A DNA stretch of 64,000 nt from Fratercula arctica (lineage: Eukaryota > Chordata > Aves > Charadriiformes > Alcidae). The notes under the pieces are model-generated. The model was not told the DNA's origin and did no database searches. It saw only the letters and a list, made by a program, of their open reading frames with translations. This document shows, piece after piece, positions 51,976-63,500 of the stretch. Made by a program: the position numbers and the translations under genes. Position 1 is the first letter of the stretch. Each line of letters begins with the position of its first letter. The DNA lies in assembly GCA_947846985.1 (NCBI GenBank), contig CANTUZ010000003.1, positions 51,744,096-51,808,095 of the forward strand, given 5' to 3'.

Positions 51976-54900
51976 ATTCTGAGTACTGATTATGGGTGAA
52001 CTTTAAAAAATTTGCTGTTGGATATTTCAGGAGATTAATTTTGATCATCTGTTGTTGAATTATTCTGTTAATTGTACTTGGTTTTAAATCCACGCCAAAT
52101 TGGTATTTACAGCAATTTTATATGCTGTAGAGTTAATATTAAATGTGAACAGTATTTTAAATTATTGTGTATGCAGGATCTTCTCTCGTATAATTATATG
52201 TTAGTTGGGTTTTCTTTTATTTATCATGTTGTAAAAATTTATTCTCTGAGACAGAAACTGTATTTAACATCCTGCCTACCGATACGTAGCCATTATCAGC
52301 TACCAGGTTTGCAGTAAAGCCAATGTAGCCATGTAATGTAAGGGTGTGTAACGTTGCTTTCCTTGCTGGTTCCCCAGCTATGTAGTCTTTCTCTCAGGGA
52401 ACTCCCTGCTGACCTCAGCCAGGAGCAAGGCTTAATTTGTTAGGCACAGTACAAATGTGTATTAGATGACATATCTTTCCAGAAACAATTTTCTTTCAGT
52501 AAAAAGATGCGTGAATTCACTTCTCACGGTTAAAAATACAGCTACCTGATTTACCCTACAGCATTTTTAATATGATATTAATAATAGATTTTCTGTAATC
52601 TCTCAAAATCTCACCATGTCGTTGTAACTGTTTATTAGCTTAATAAGAAATACACACTTTCAACCTCTGACCTGAATTTTGGAGAACTGACTTACCCCAT
52701 CTGAAGCTGCAGTCTTATGTTTTAGTGTATTTTAATATTTTGTATTTTAATAAATATATAAGTACACCTTAGCACATTTTAATAAGATTCAGAAAATGAG
52801 GCTAAAATAAGGTTCAAGAAGTCATCTAATCCATTCCCCACTTCAATTTTAAATCAGCCATACCTGACGTATTCCTAGCAGGTATTTATCCAGCTTAAAA
52901 AAGAGGCACAGCCAGGGTAAGCTGCATCGCTGAAGCTGAAAGTACAAGGAAGAAACAAGAACTGAATGTATACGCACAGTGTAGTCCTCCTTATCTGCCA
53001 TACGTGACCTACACAGAGATGCTATTTGTAAAGTATATCTATAAAAACCACATTTTTCAGACCAAATAATTCTTTATGTTGATAAACTGGAATAGAGGCT
53101 GTGTGCTCCGGTTTTGGTTCATCTGTTGGGACGTCCCCATTGGTTTGCTCACTTGACTGTGACCTGAGCAAATGAAAAGCCCAGCACCTGATGCTTTCAA
53201 AGATCCTGAAGTTAAGGGATCTGTGTAGCAGTGCCAATGCCCACCTCCATCCTGATGGATGCACAGTCAATTCATTGGAAGTTAATAGTTGCTTCACATG
53301 AAAATATGACTGTACACCTTGGGCGCTGCAGAGTCTCTCTCCCCCGTCAGGAGGGAGACAGGGCCGGCAGCGTCTGGGACTCACCCCGGACTCCAGCAAA
53401 TTTGGTCGGGTTTGATCTTTCTGTAACCAAACCACCAAGGCAGCTGCTTCCATCAAAAGCCAGTAGCTTCATAAAAACAGCGCAGGTATTAAGTTGCCCG
53501 TCTGCCTTCCTCACTTTCTTGTATGCATGCTTCATGTACAGAGATACTCCATGACTGGGGTAAATGAGAGGAGACCTGTGGGCTCCCGTGGCATTGCAGT
53601 GAAGCTGCTCAGTGCCCCCAGTGCTTTCTACCTTTGCATTTCTTGACTGTGAGGCTTGAAGTGCCTGAAGTCTGGCTGATAGCAGGTGCCTCCCAGAATC
53701 CTGGGATACTTGCCGCAGTCGACAGACAGGTTTGAAAGATAAAATATAAGCCTTCACTGTTCTCAGATAAGTTTCGCAAGCTGTTTGACAAATACGCCTC
53801 TACCTTGACATGTACCATTAATTTTTAGCTTTTTCTAGCTAAAACCCTGCCCTGTAAAATGCAGACATTAACAATGACTTTGTTTCATTCCATGGAAATC
53901 TGTCATGCTGTTACTGTGTCACGTATAACAGTGTCACATATATACCATCTGCCTTGCCATTCAGGGAGGACTCTAGGCAGCAATTGCTTATGACTGGGCT
54001 GTGAAATGCATCGCTCCCTGGCTGTGTATTCCCAGCTAAATGATCCCGAATGAATCTTCCCTCACCTTCAGCTAACCAAAAAGCTCTTCTTTTTCTTCTT
54101 AGACCTGTAGCACATCGCTACCATGCTACCCTTGGGTAGGTCTACCACAAAGCATTTAGATCTAGCCACAAAGCCACCTGAAAGGGTTCCACTTGTGCAG
54201 GATGCCTTCGCAGGCAGGTAGCCCGCATGGCAAAGGAACACTCCGTGCAGCTTGTGCAGTCTCCTCACTTCTTTCTGGATGAATATGGTTGTATTGCTTG
54301 TTGGAAAGCACTGGCAGCATGAGTAAGGTGATCCATACATACGGCTGTGTAAATTTTATGCTCACACGATTCTAGGATAGAATTACTCTATGTCATCGAA
54401 ACTTGGTGGGGTTTAGAAAACAACCCCTTTTCTCTGAATGACTAATGATTTGAAAAGGATGCTCCAAAAAGCTATGGATGTGTTCTCATTTTCCAATATC
54501 TCTCTTTGTGAAGGTCTATTTATTCTTCACCATACCCTCCTAAGCCTTCTAAGGCTTTTAATCCCTGGATGTTCTTACCCCTTGGGTACTTCTCCCTTCA
54601 CACCTGATATACAGCCTGGCCATTTTCTGCTCAGAGAGTAGTGATGAGGGAAAAACAGGGCATGGAACTTTTGGCCATATGAACTTGCCCCTCGAATCTG
54701 CTGTTACTGGGACTATACCCAAATCTGAGTGCCTGCTATGTGTCTTCCTGGCCCGGCTTTTTGATCCTTCTGGACTGTCATATAGATGTTCTTGTCTCTG
54801 CTTTGCCAGGCTACGAAGCACTCTCTATAGAGCAGAAGCTAACTGCTCTTAATCTATGGGCATGCAAATGGACAGAAGAGATACCTCACTCCTGTCTGAT

Positions 54901-56016
54901 AACAGGAGTTATTAGGCCAGCTGATGTGACAGGATCCTTGTCATGTTATAGATATGGTCTGTACTCTTGCATTCAAAAGCTGTGACAGCAGCAGAGAAAT
55001 CCAGTGGCTTACTTGATAATCAACCAAGCCTTCAGCTCCCAGAAATCAGTATTGTTCCATCGTCTCCACTTAACTATGCTTGTTCACGTCCATTATGTGA
55101 AAATATTTGGAATTTGTTCATTTATTGGTTACTAGCTAAATAAAACATGCTGGCACCTGCCGTCATCTCCTGAGTCAACAGAAGTCCCGGGGCTATTTCC
55201 CGTCCATCCAATCTGGCATTTAATACAACCGTAACTAGATTTGCAGCTCTTTAAGAACTCATGTATGGGTAATGAACCTTCAAAGCCATGCATGGGCGCC
55301 AAGTTGTGGTTCACAAGGAATTCAGGGGTGTTACACCCAGGGCTGGCTCTGCATGCCTTTCAGGCATAATTGGAGAAGAATGTTAAATCCTTTCCTAAAT
55401 AAGCAAGAGAAATGGCCCTAGCATAAGGCATCCTCTGACTCCGCAGCAATTACATCTCTACAGCTTTCAGCACTCCCACCTTTTCTAACAGCTGCCTGCC
55501 TTCGTAATGAAGGAGAGAAAAGGAAAGCAAAAAGAAAAATATCTGCAGGGCTCAATAGGTAGAGCACTATGTTATCCCTCATAAATCCACATAACTCCAC
55601 AGGCTTCAGCAAAGAATTAAGGTGGATTTAGCTAGCTGTGGAGACACTTGGCTTCTGAATTCTTTTCAGCAGTCTGTTCCTCATGCAACCAGGGAGGATC
55701 TCTTTACATCAGCAACGTTTAGTGAAGGACTTGTTCTGCAATGTCAGTAGCTTTTGTCAGAGGCTACAAGGAAATGTGAAAGACTCAGAGCAGGAGCATC
55801 TGATGGACCTTACTCAAGGTGGAAGTACTGCAGTTGAAGACTCAGTTTCCCTGGTAAATGAATATAGTGAAAGAATTCCTAGCATCAGTTGCTCATTGTC
55901 TCCCTCCATTCACCTTGGCAACTGATAAAACATTTAATTTCAGGAGAAGTTAATGATCCATGAGGTTAAAAAGAAAAAAGTGGATATTAATATGAAGTTA
56001 CATGTCCAGGACCATG
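51976..56016. other. Gene-free stretch
   Basis: AT-rich, with no supported gene, RNA or known transposon. The longest frames are a pair of overlapping minus-strand frames at 53022-53757 (144 and 136 codons) without family resemblance. Confidence 0.45.
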
Positions 56017-56549
56017 TGTCTTGGTTTAATCCCAGCCGACAACCAAGATGACACAGCTGCTCACTTACCCCAGTTGGGATGGGGGAGAGAATCAGAAGAG
56101 TAAAAGTGAGAAAATTTGTGGGTTGAGATAAAGACAGTTTAATAGGCAGAGCACTACTTCCCATTGGCAGGCAGGTGTTCAGCCATCTCCAGGAAAGCAG
56201 GGCTCCATCACATGTAACGGTTACTGGGGAAGACAAACGTCATCACTCCAAACGTCCCCTCCTTCCTTCTTCCCCCAGCTTTATATGCTGAGCATGATGT
56301 CATATGGTATAGAATATTCCTTTGTTCAGTTGGGATCAGCTGTCCCAGCTGTGTCCCCTCCCAACTTCTTGTGCACCCCCAGCCCTCTCTCCGGCAGGGC
56401 GATATGAGGAGCAGAAAAGGCCTTGACTGCCCAGCAACAACTAAAAACACCAGTGCACTGTCAACCCTGCTCTCATCCCAAATCCGAAACATAGCCCCAC
56501 ACCAGCTGCTAGCAAGAAATTTAACTCTATCCCAGCTGAAACTATGACA
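56017..56549 (-). mobile_element. Solo LTR of an avian endogenous retrovirus
   Basis: A 533 bp block bounded by TGTC at 56017 and GACA at 56549, i.e. TG...CA ends, resembling a common avian ERV LTR family. Transcription would run on the minus strand: a TATA box (GCATATAAAGC) lies at 56288-56278 and an ATTAAA polyadenylation signal at 56143-56138. No gag, pol or env sequence flanks it, so it is a solo LTR left by recombination. The flanks ACCATG and AACACG agree at four of six bases and may be a decayed 6 bp target duplication. It carries no coding capacity. Confidence 0.85.
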
Positions 56550-57159
56550 ACACGAAACAGTAATTTCATTGAATCGATGTGTGCTAGATTACATCAGACC
56601 TGATTCTAGCTTAAAAGATGCTCGTTTGTACTGCACATCCAGAAAAATGTACATGGATGTTATATGTGTCTGAGAGTGGTCTCTGCACTACAGAACTGGA
56701 CTGGTTGCAATTTGCTCTATTTTTAGGTAAAAGTTTCACAAGTGTCAGTTATTATAGATCGATAACACTAGAACTCCATGCTTGAAATTAGTACAGGTGT
56801 TACAGGTGCAAACTGTTCTGTACACATGGGTAAACTCGAAACAAACATGGAGTATTGCTATACAGCAGATTAGCATGGGGAATTGGAAGTGTAAATATAA
56901 GTGTCTTGGTGAAACTTTTTCCCAAAAATTGAGATCCCCAGAACTCCCAGGTGCCCTGAGATGTCGATAAGTGGTAACAAAGAGAAATCTGCATCCATGC
57001 AGTTTCTAATTTCTTGGGCTTCATAAGAAACTGAGTCAGGCTATTCCATGATCGGTTAGAAGCATCAGGCACTGGAGCAGAGACAAGGGCTCTCCCTGGC
57101 ATGGACAGTCCATCTGCTCTGTGGATTGTCCTTGAACTACTAGATATCCTCAAGGATGT
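56550..57159. other. Spacer between LTR and CR1
   Basis: About 600 bp of ordinary AT-rich sequence in which I recognise nothing. Confidence 0.45.
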
Positions 57160-57586
57160 GCTCATCCCAGAGCAAAAGTCCTATGAGGAGCGGCTGAGTG
57201 AGCTGGGGTTGTTCAGCCTGGAGAAAAGGAGGCTGAGGGGAGACCTTATCACTCTCTACAGCTACCTGAAAGGAGGTTGAGGGGAGGTGGGAGTCGGTCT
57301 CTTCTCTCAAGTAATGGGCAATAGTACAAGAGGAAATGGCCTCAATATGCACCAGGGGAGGTTTAGGATGGATATTAGGAAAAATTTCTTCACTGAAAGG
57401 GTTGTCAAACATTGGAACAGGCTGCCCAGGGAGGTGGTTGAATCACCATCCCTGGAGGTATTTAAAAGACGGGTAGATGTGGTGCTGAGGGACATCGTTT
57501 AGTGGTGGTTTTGTCAGTGTTAGGTTAACGGTTGGACTCGATGATCTGCAAGGTCCCTTCCAACCTAGACAATTCTATGATTCTAA
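57160..57586 (+). mobile_element. CR1 LINE 3' end, 5'-truncated
   Basis: The insertion begins in the [20 protein letters not shown] region of ORF2. A stop follows at the end of the YLKGG segment, then a shifted frame at 57287-57502 with [20 protein letters not shown] and [20 protein letters not shown]. It ends in ATTCTATGATTCT at about 57572-57584. The ORF2 tail sequence ([17 protein letters not shown]) resembles the 35.5 kb copy ([17 protein letters not shown]) more than the copies at 2 and 40 kb, so two CR1 subfamilies are present in the window. Confidence 0.93.
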
Positions 57587-59690
57587 GGTATTTTAATGTA
57601 CATGAGACTCCAAATTGTTTATATATTACTTTCCACAAACACTTATGAGCACTGAAAGTAATTAAACCTTCCTCTTTCTAGAGATGTGGAAACTGGAAAT
57701 AAAATTGTGGCTCATCCAAAGCCATCACTCAAGATCTAGGTCAGGATTAAAAGTCTTTAAGGAAAAAAAAACCAACTCTTCAGAGAAAAAAAGAACTAAA
57801 AGGGAGGCTTTCTGCCTCCAGATGTTGCCCAAACTGCTTTGAAAAAATTATTGGCATCAGTGATCCCTACACTAACAAATTCTGCCTTTATGTAAATGGA
57901 GTATTTCCTTTCACTGGTAAATGACAATTTTTCAGTAAATGTCTCTCATATAGTCAGAGATAGTACAAAGTGAAAAAAAAATTGTTACTTTTGTAGCTTT
58001 GCATGTAAGGCTGCTCAGGACTCGGGAGGATAAAGCGACAGGACTGAAAATTCTAAATCTCTTTTATGGGCAAATCAATTTTCTCTGTCTAATCAGTTTC
58101 GTTATCAATCTACACCGTTCATGTTATTTCAAAAGAGACTGAAATGAGCATAATAATCCAAAACAAGTGTCTTTCATATGTATGATGACATGACAATCTT
58201 TCCACATGACTTACCTGGTTTTGTTTCTTGTAACACCGTGCAAACGGGCACCCTTTGTAGGATCTAGCAGCATAGTACACTCAAGCACTTCAGAGTCCTT
58301 ATTTTGTCAATGGTGATTTTTTTTAGCTATCTATTCCTGTAGATCAATTAGCTAGCTATCTCTGAAAGTTTTCAACCTTCTTTAACCTCGCCTAATCTAG
58401 GTGACAAAATTTATAGAAATGATAAAGTCCTGTCGCTCTCCATTTCTTTTCTTAGAAGGTTAATAATTTAATAGCATTGCTTCCTTGCCTGCTACTCAGC
58501 TACTGAAATTGTAAATAAAGTCTCTCTCAAAGCTGAGGAGACTTGCAACTCATCTATTTGGTCTTCCATACTACCCTCCTCACAAATGACAGGACAGATA
58601 CCCGATGTTTCTAGCTGAGCATTTTGCTCCTGATTGGGTTGTCAGACACATCAATCGACCCACCCGTAGCTTTGCCTGTGCGGCAACAACAGCAGGTCAA
58701 TTTGTAATTGTTGTTCCAGGCCATACAAAGCAGAACTTATCTTTGATTACCTGTGAAGTTAACATTAACACGCAGCTTTATTTTCAGCTCCGCTTGCATT
58801 AGCAATGCTAAAGGCCCGTTTGGGGTCTGTGGTCCAGTGGCAAAGAGAAAGCCACCTGCCCATGCGCTGGGGACACCACAGCGCGTCTCACAAAGCAGCA
58901 GCTTGGAAAAGAAGAGAAACCCCACTCATAATTCAATGCCTTCAGGTAGTTTTAGAGGATCGATGGGACCCACCTACCTAAATTCAGCTCCAGCATCAAG
59001 GTCTAAGAGAAAAATCCCAGCAAAGACTCCACATGGAAGAACCTGCGGTACAGTCTTGGATTTTTCAAGGAGAAAGAGCCACTTTGTCAGATATATTTTT
59101 AACTGACCGTTAACCATAAAACCTCAAGTATTCACCTATTGCTTAAGTTTTTTTCCTGACACAACAGCAGCATAGAAAATAAGGAGGAAGCTTCCTACGT
59201 CTCCACAACTGTCTCCATCATGACAGAATTTTCTCTCAGCATGCCCAGGGACGCAATGTAAGAGAAATTTTGGAGCCTTATTGTATGTAACTGGCAATGG
59301 CTCAGGAAAGCACAGTTGCTCTTTCACCCCCTACCTGGCACCAACAAAAAAGTAACTTCTATCTTTTAAAATTTCCTGTTTCAAATTCTCTCCAATTTTT
59401 GTGGTGAAAGGGAGCAAAAAGTACACCCAAACAAACGTCCAAGATGTTCAAGAAAAGCAAAAACTTCCTATCTCAGAAAGACTTGAACAAGACTTGGCTC
59501 TATAGTTACTTCCGTGGCTTATCAGTGTGTATTATTAGTGTGTATTAAAAATTGTGATGAAGTTTTGTTGTTGGTTTGTTGTTTTGTTGGGTTTTTTTTT
59601 GGGGCGTGGGTTTTTTTTTTAAGCTAGAATGATGGCGAGGGTAGTTTTTTTCCGGGAATGGTCGAAGTTATCAAAGTCACCACCCAAACA
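57587..59690. other. Gene-free flank upstream of the STX11-position promoter
   Basis: AT-rich sequence with no supported gene or transposon. T- and GT-rich low-complexity sequence lies at about 59560-59620, just before the CpG island. Confidence 0.45.
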
Positions 59691-60207
59691 CGGGCTAAAT
59701 TTGACTCTCACCCCGAAGCCCCGTGCCAGAAGCGCCCCTTCGCTTGCCCACACCGAGCAGCATCAGCAATTTGGTTGAATTACGTTCCCAGAAGCTCCTT
59801 CGATGTCTTATTTCATCACGCACGGCTCAAGCCACCGGGACGGGACGGACGTTGCTCCATCACGCAGCAGTGGGGGGAACGGGAGGAGGCGGGGGACGGG
59901 ACGGGGTCGTGCCCCGCTCAGGGCGACGCCTGGCCCAAGCTCCCTCCCCAGCCGCCCGTACGCCCCCTCGGTTTTAGCTCCCTGTCCGTCCCGGGCCTCA
60001 CCGCGCCCCCAGACCGGCCCCTCACCCCCCAGCCTGGCGGCGGGGCTCGGAAAGCCCCCGCTTCCCCGGGGGGAAAAGGCAGGGACGTCCACGGGGACGG
60101 CGGCAACGGAAAGGGCAACCTCAGTCCACCCACGCTTCCCAGCACCCACGGGGCGGACTTTCCCCCCGCTACGGAGTGGTGCGAGCCGAGCACCGCCCCG
60201 AGGGGAC

Positions 60208-60285
60208 GGAGGAGGAGGAGGAGGAGGAGGAGGAGGAGGAGGAGGAGGAGGAGGAGGAGGAGGAGGAGGAGGAGGAGGAGGAGGA
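60208..60285 (+). repeat. (GGA)26 trinucleotide repeat
   Basis: Roughly 26 nearly perfect GGA units, ending in GGAAGGGG. One strand is pure purine, which permits triplex (H-DNA) formation. The unit encodes only poly-Glu, poly-Arg or poly-Gly in the plus frames and poly-Leu or similar on the other strand, so the long frames across it are artefacts. It lies 50 bp upstream of the TALE site. Confidence 0.95.
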
Positions 60286-60335
60286 AGGGGTCACGGCGCG
60301 GCCGCCCCTCCATCCGCACCCCGCAACGACGACCG

Positions 60336-60345
60336 TGATTGACAG
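60336..60345 (+). promoter_or_regulatory. PBX-PREP/MEIS decamer
   Basis: TGATTGACAG is an exact match to the composite PBX-PREP/MEIS site. TALE proteins are known to co-occupy promoters with NF-Y, and a CCAAT box lies about 50 bp downstream here. Confidence 0.5.
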
Positions 60346-60368
60346 CCCGCCGGGGGCGGGGCGCCGCT

Positions 60369-60376
60369 ATGCAAAT
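60369..60376 (+). promoter_or_regulatory. Octamer motif
   Basis: ATGCAAAT is an exact octamer, the site for POU2F1/POU2F2. It lies between two GC boxes and 18 bp before CCAAT, about 170 bp before the exon 1 donor. Syntaxin-11 is mainly an immune-cell SNARE, so a lymphoid-type octamer in its promoter would make sense, but this is inference. Confidence 0.5.
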
Positions 60377-60393
60377 CAACCCCCCTCTCTCAG

Positions 60394-60398
60394 CCAAT
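60394..60398 (+). promoter_or_regulatory. CCAAT box (NF-Y)
   Basis: CAGCCAATAGG has the extended NF-Y context (CCAAT followed by A/G-rich sequence). It is flanked by GC boxes on both sides. Confidence 0.55.
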
Positions 60399-60439
60399 AG
60401 GCGGGCGAGACGGGCGGCGGGGGCGGGGCGCTCGTCGGG

Positions 60440-60548
60440 GACAAGCGCCGGCCTCGACGGCGCGGGCGCTGCGGCGGCAGCGGCACCTCGGGGACAGCGG
60501 GACGGACGGGACGGGACGGGACGGGACGGGCAGCGCAGCCTTCCCGGG
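60440..60548 (+). other. STX11: Putative non-coding exon 1 of STX11 (start approximate)
   Basis: The end is set by the donor CCGGG|GTGAGT at 60548/60549. The start is a guess within the GC-rich stretch after the CCAAT box. The segment contains about six GGGAC pentamers at 60497-60530. No coding frame is supported, in line with the untranslated first exon of mammalian STX11. The gene name rests on synteny. Confidence 0.45.
60497..60530 (+). repeat. (GGGAC)n short tandem repeat
   Basis: About six units, with one imperfect unit, just before the exon 1 donor. If the exon is real, the repeat is in the 5' UTR, where length changes would alter leader structure. Confidence 0.8.
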
Positions 60549-63500
60549 GTGAGTACCTGCCGGGATGGGGGAGAACGAGACGGCGCTTTCCTCGGGGAAC
60601 CGGCCGGGATGGGCTCCTTCACCCCGTCGGCTGCCGGGACGGGAGCTCCGTCGTATCCCCGAGCCGCGCTCAGCATCAGCCGGGGTCCCCCGGCGCCCAG
60701 CCGGCCCGGAGCTGCTGCGGGACGGAGGGCGGCCTTGGGGCGGGCCGGGGCTCGGGGTGCGGCGGTGGCGGTCAGCCCGCCCCATCCCCTGCTGTCGGGG
60801 GGAGTCCCGGTGCGTGTCCGGTGCTCGCAGCGCCGGACAGCCCAGCCGGCGGGGCGGGAGGGGCCGCGGGGCTTTGGGAGCGCTTCGCACCTCGGTTTTA
60901 TCCGAGAGTAAACGAAACTGCTCGGTTTGAGTCGAGAGGGGAAGCCTGAAGCCCGGAGGCAGAAGGGGCAGCAGGGGATGGAGGCCGGGCTTTTGAGTGC
61001 GGAGCTGCCTTCGGGTAGCTCCGGTCCCACAAAAGGAGTTTTCGCAGGGTGAGGGAAAACCAGAAGCGCTTTCAAATATGAGTCTCCTCGTCCAGGCCCA
61101 GCAGGTGTCTGAATTTCTACCCGCCTTGTCTGGCTGGCTTAACGAGTAGTAACATTTCATTCATAGTGCTCATCTGCAGCTATGAAGATGCTCCTATGTG
61201 GTTATGAATAACCCCAGAGCAGATTTATAGAAAATTGGGTTTCTGTGCAAAATATCGTAGCTTTTACTCCTTTCTTGGGCATCAGCATGGCCTGAGCTCT
61301 GAGTGGGTGCAAAAGTTAGCATTCTTTGATTGCTTCCTATTAATTTATATTCGTTTCCTTTCCCTCCAAGAAGAATTAGTACTCGTGTATGTGTGAGATA
61401 AGTGCGTGTAACTGTGCGATACCAGGAAAGGAAATGACTAGAAGAATAACACTGGCCTAAACCGGACATTCACGCTTCTTGTTAGGAACCGGTTTTTTTT
61501 AACCTGTCAGGGATCAAAATGGCAATGTGTGGCTTTTTAGGATGAGAATACAATATGAAGGATGCTGCTTTCCTGCCAGTGGTGTTACTTGCTATTTAAA
61601 TAGTTTTATATGGAAGTGGTGAGACTGCAAGATGAGCATAACATTTTTTTTTATTCGAAACAGACCAAAGTTCTAACAGACTGAAGGTCTTTCTTAAGGA
61701 TGGTTTAAGTGCCCAGCACCTCTGATGATCTCTTTCTTACCTCATTTTTTTTCCACTGGCTTCCTTGTATGACCACTGGTCTGAAACTGAAATTGTATGT
61801 TAAGTCATATGGCAAATATATCTGGGGTTTTGGCTGAGACTAAAACTGCAGGTTAAACTCTGTTGTCATGAGATGAAGAAATTAAGCACGGTACATAAGA
61901 TCTCTTGAGACATTAAAATGGGTATAAAGTCATAACAGTATCTTCTGGGCACTGCAGATAAACATGGTGTTACGGAACACAAGTGCATATTTTATCAGTC
62001 TTGGAGGTTTCTGGTGCTGTGGGTTTAGGCTCTGTGTCTAACACCTTGCATTATACTGGAACAGTAACCAAAATCTGCTCCAAAAGGAGAAATTCTAGTT
62101 GTTGCTGGTGCAGAAATAATAGGGAAGGGAATCTGCTTGGTGAAAAGAGTCACCCGAATTGCTCCCCAGGCTCACCTGTGCTAGCACCTACACTGTGCGG
62201 GACACACCGTGAGACTGGGAGCGAAGGCATTGAACAAATCACGGCAATGCAGGGCCATGGGGGACTGTAAGACATTACCCAGTCCTTTTAGTGCATTGTA
62301 GCAGTGCACCTAAGCCAGACCTGAGAGAGGTTTCTGTAGCCTCTCTCTGCCCTCTATGAAGAGGGTCCCATAGTGTTCCTGCAGGAAAATGGTCCAGTTT
62401 TCAGCTAGTCGCAGCTAGTTCAACATAGATCTCATGTGTGAAATGAATGGATTACTTCATGTGTTTCTGATGTCAACACAGGGAACAAACTGATCATTTC
62501 TCTTTTTATAAACTCCTTTTATACGTTAGAGCACTGTGTCTCTCTCCCTGGTCTGCTGCATGAATTGAACATAATTCCCTTGACTCCTCTTCCTCCAGGG
62601 TTGTATATTCTAAACTGTTTGGAAACACTGTCCATTATCCTGTGACTTTCTAAGTTTGGTAATTGGTGCAGGATGTACTGTTCCTATTGAGGCCTTACCT
62701 ATGCCAAGCAGAGTAAAACCAGGCCTTCCCATGCCATCTCTCATATAAGACATGGGTTTTTGTACAATGGCATTATATTGTGAACTTGGTTTTTAGCTTG
62801 CAGTCTGCTATAACCCCACTGATCCTTCCTGCTACCAAACTAGGTATTCCCTACTTTCCTTCTATGCAGATGATTTCTTCTAAATGTACCACATCAGGCT
62901 CGTCTCTATTGAATGTCCTTTCATTTTTGTTAGTACTTCTCTTGCTTGCCAAGATCGTCTTAAATTCTCATCATTTCTCCTCCCTTCTGCCACCACACGC
63001 CGTCTTCTACCCCCTTCCATTTCAGTCACCTGGAGACTGTACAGGCTCTTGTTTGGTTCCACTCTCCAAGTTGCTCATGAAAAATATGGATAACCTTCTA
63101 GTGTGACAGAAATCCATCATAATGTTGGCATATTCCAAACCAGTTCTGATGGTGAGAAGATAACTGCTGCATCAAATATGCAGGTGCTGGACCAGATGCA
63201 CTTTCCATTATCTTTTATCTGGCCCATCAATTTTCTTTGACTGTTTGGCCATCCCTGTAGTGCAGGGATGACAAAAACACAGTGCAGAAATTACTGAGGT
63301 GATGTTAATTTGATGCAATAAACTCATCTCAGCACCAAATGTGAGGTTACCACTTTTATGCAGTTTTGCAGAGAAGCTATTTGGCTTCTCCCCATTACAT
63401 TTTGGGCTTCCCCCCAAGATGTGTCCCCGACGCGAGGCACGTCTGGTGAGGAACATCATTCCCAGGGAGCAGGAGCACTGCTCCTGCCCAGGGCTGGCTT

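Larger units (their letters stand above)
59690..60900 (+). promoter_or_regulatory. STX11: CpG island promoter at the STX11 position
   Basis: CpG-rich DNA containing, in order, a (GGA)26 tract, a TGATTGACAG site, a GC box (60352-60364), ATGCAAAT, CCAAT, a second GC box (60420-60432) and then a candidate first exon with a plus-strand donor. The spacing of CCAAT about 100-150 bp before the exon end fits a TATA-less promoter. In human, STX11 lies on this side of SF3B5 and is transcribed away from it, with a non-coding exon 1 and all coding sequence in exon 2. STX11 itself cannot be confirmed because exon 2 lies outside the window. Confidence 0.65.

Noticed and set aside
53022..53757. Overlapping minus-strand frames of 144 and 136 codons
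   Set aside because: They overlap each other in different frames and neither resembles a known protein.
59658..61160. Long frames in the right CpG island, up to 385 codons, with poly-Leu, poly-Glu or poly-Arg
   Set aside because: They are driven by the (GGA)26 tract and high GC content, overlap on both strands and have no domain. They cross the promoter elements rather than a plausible transcript.
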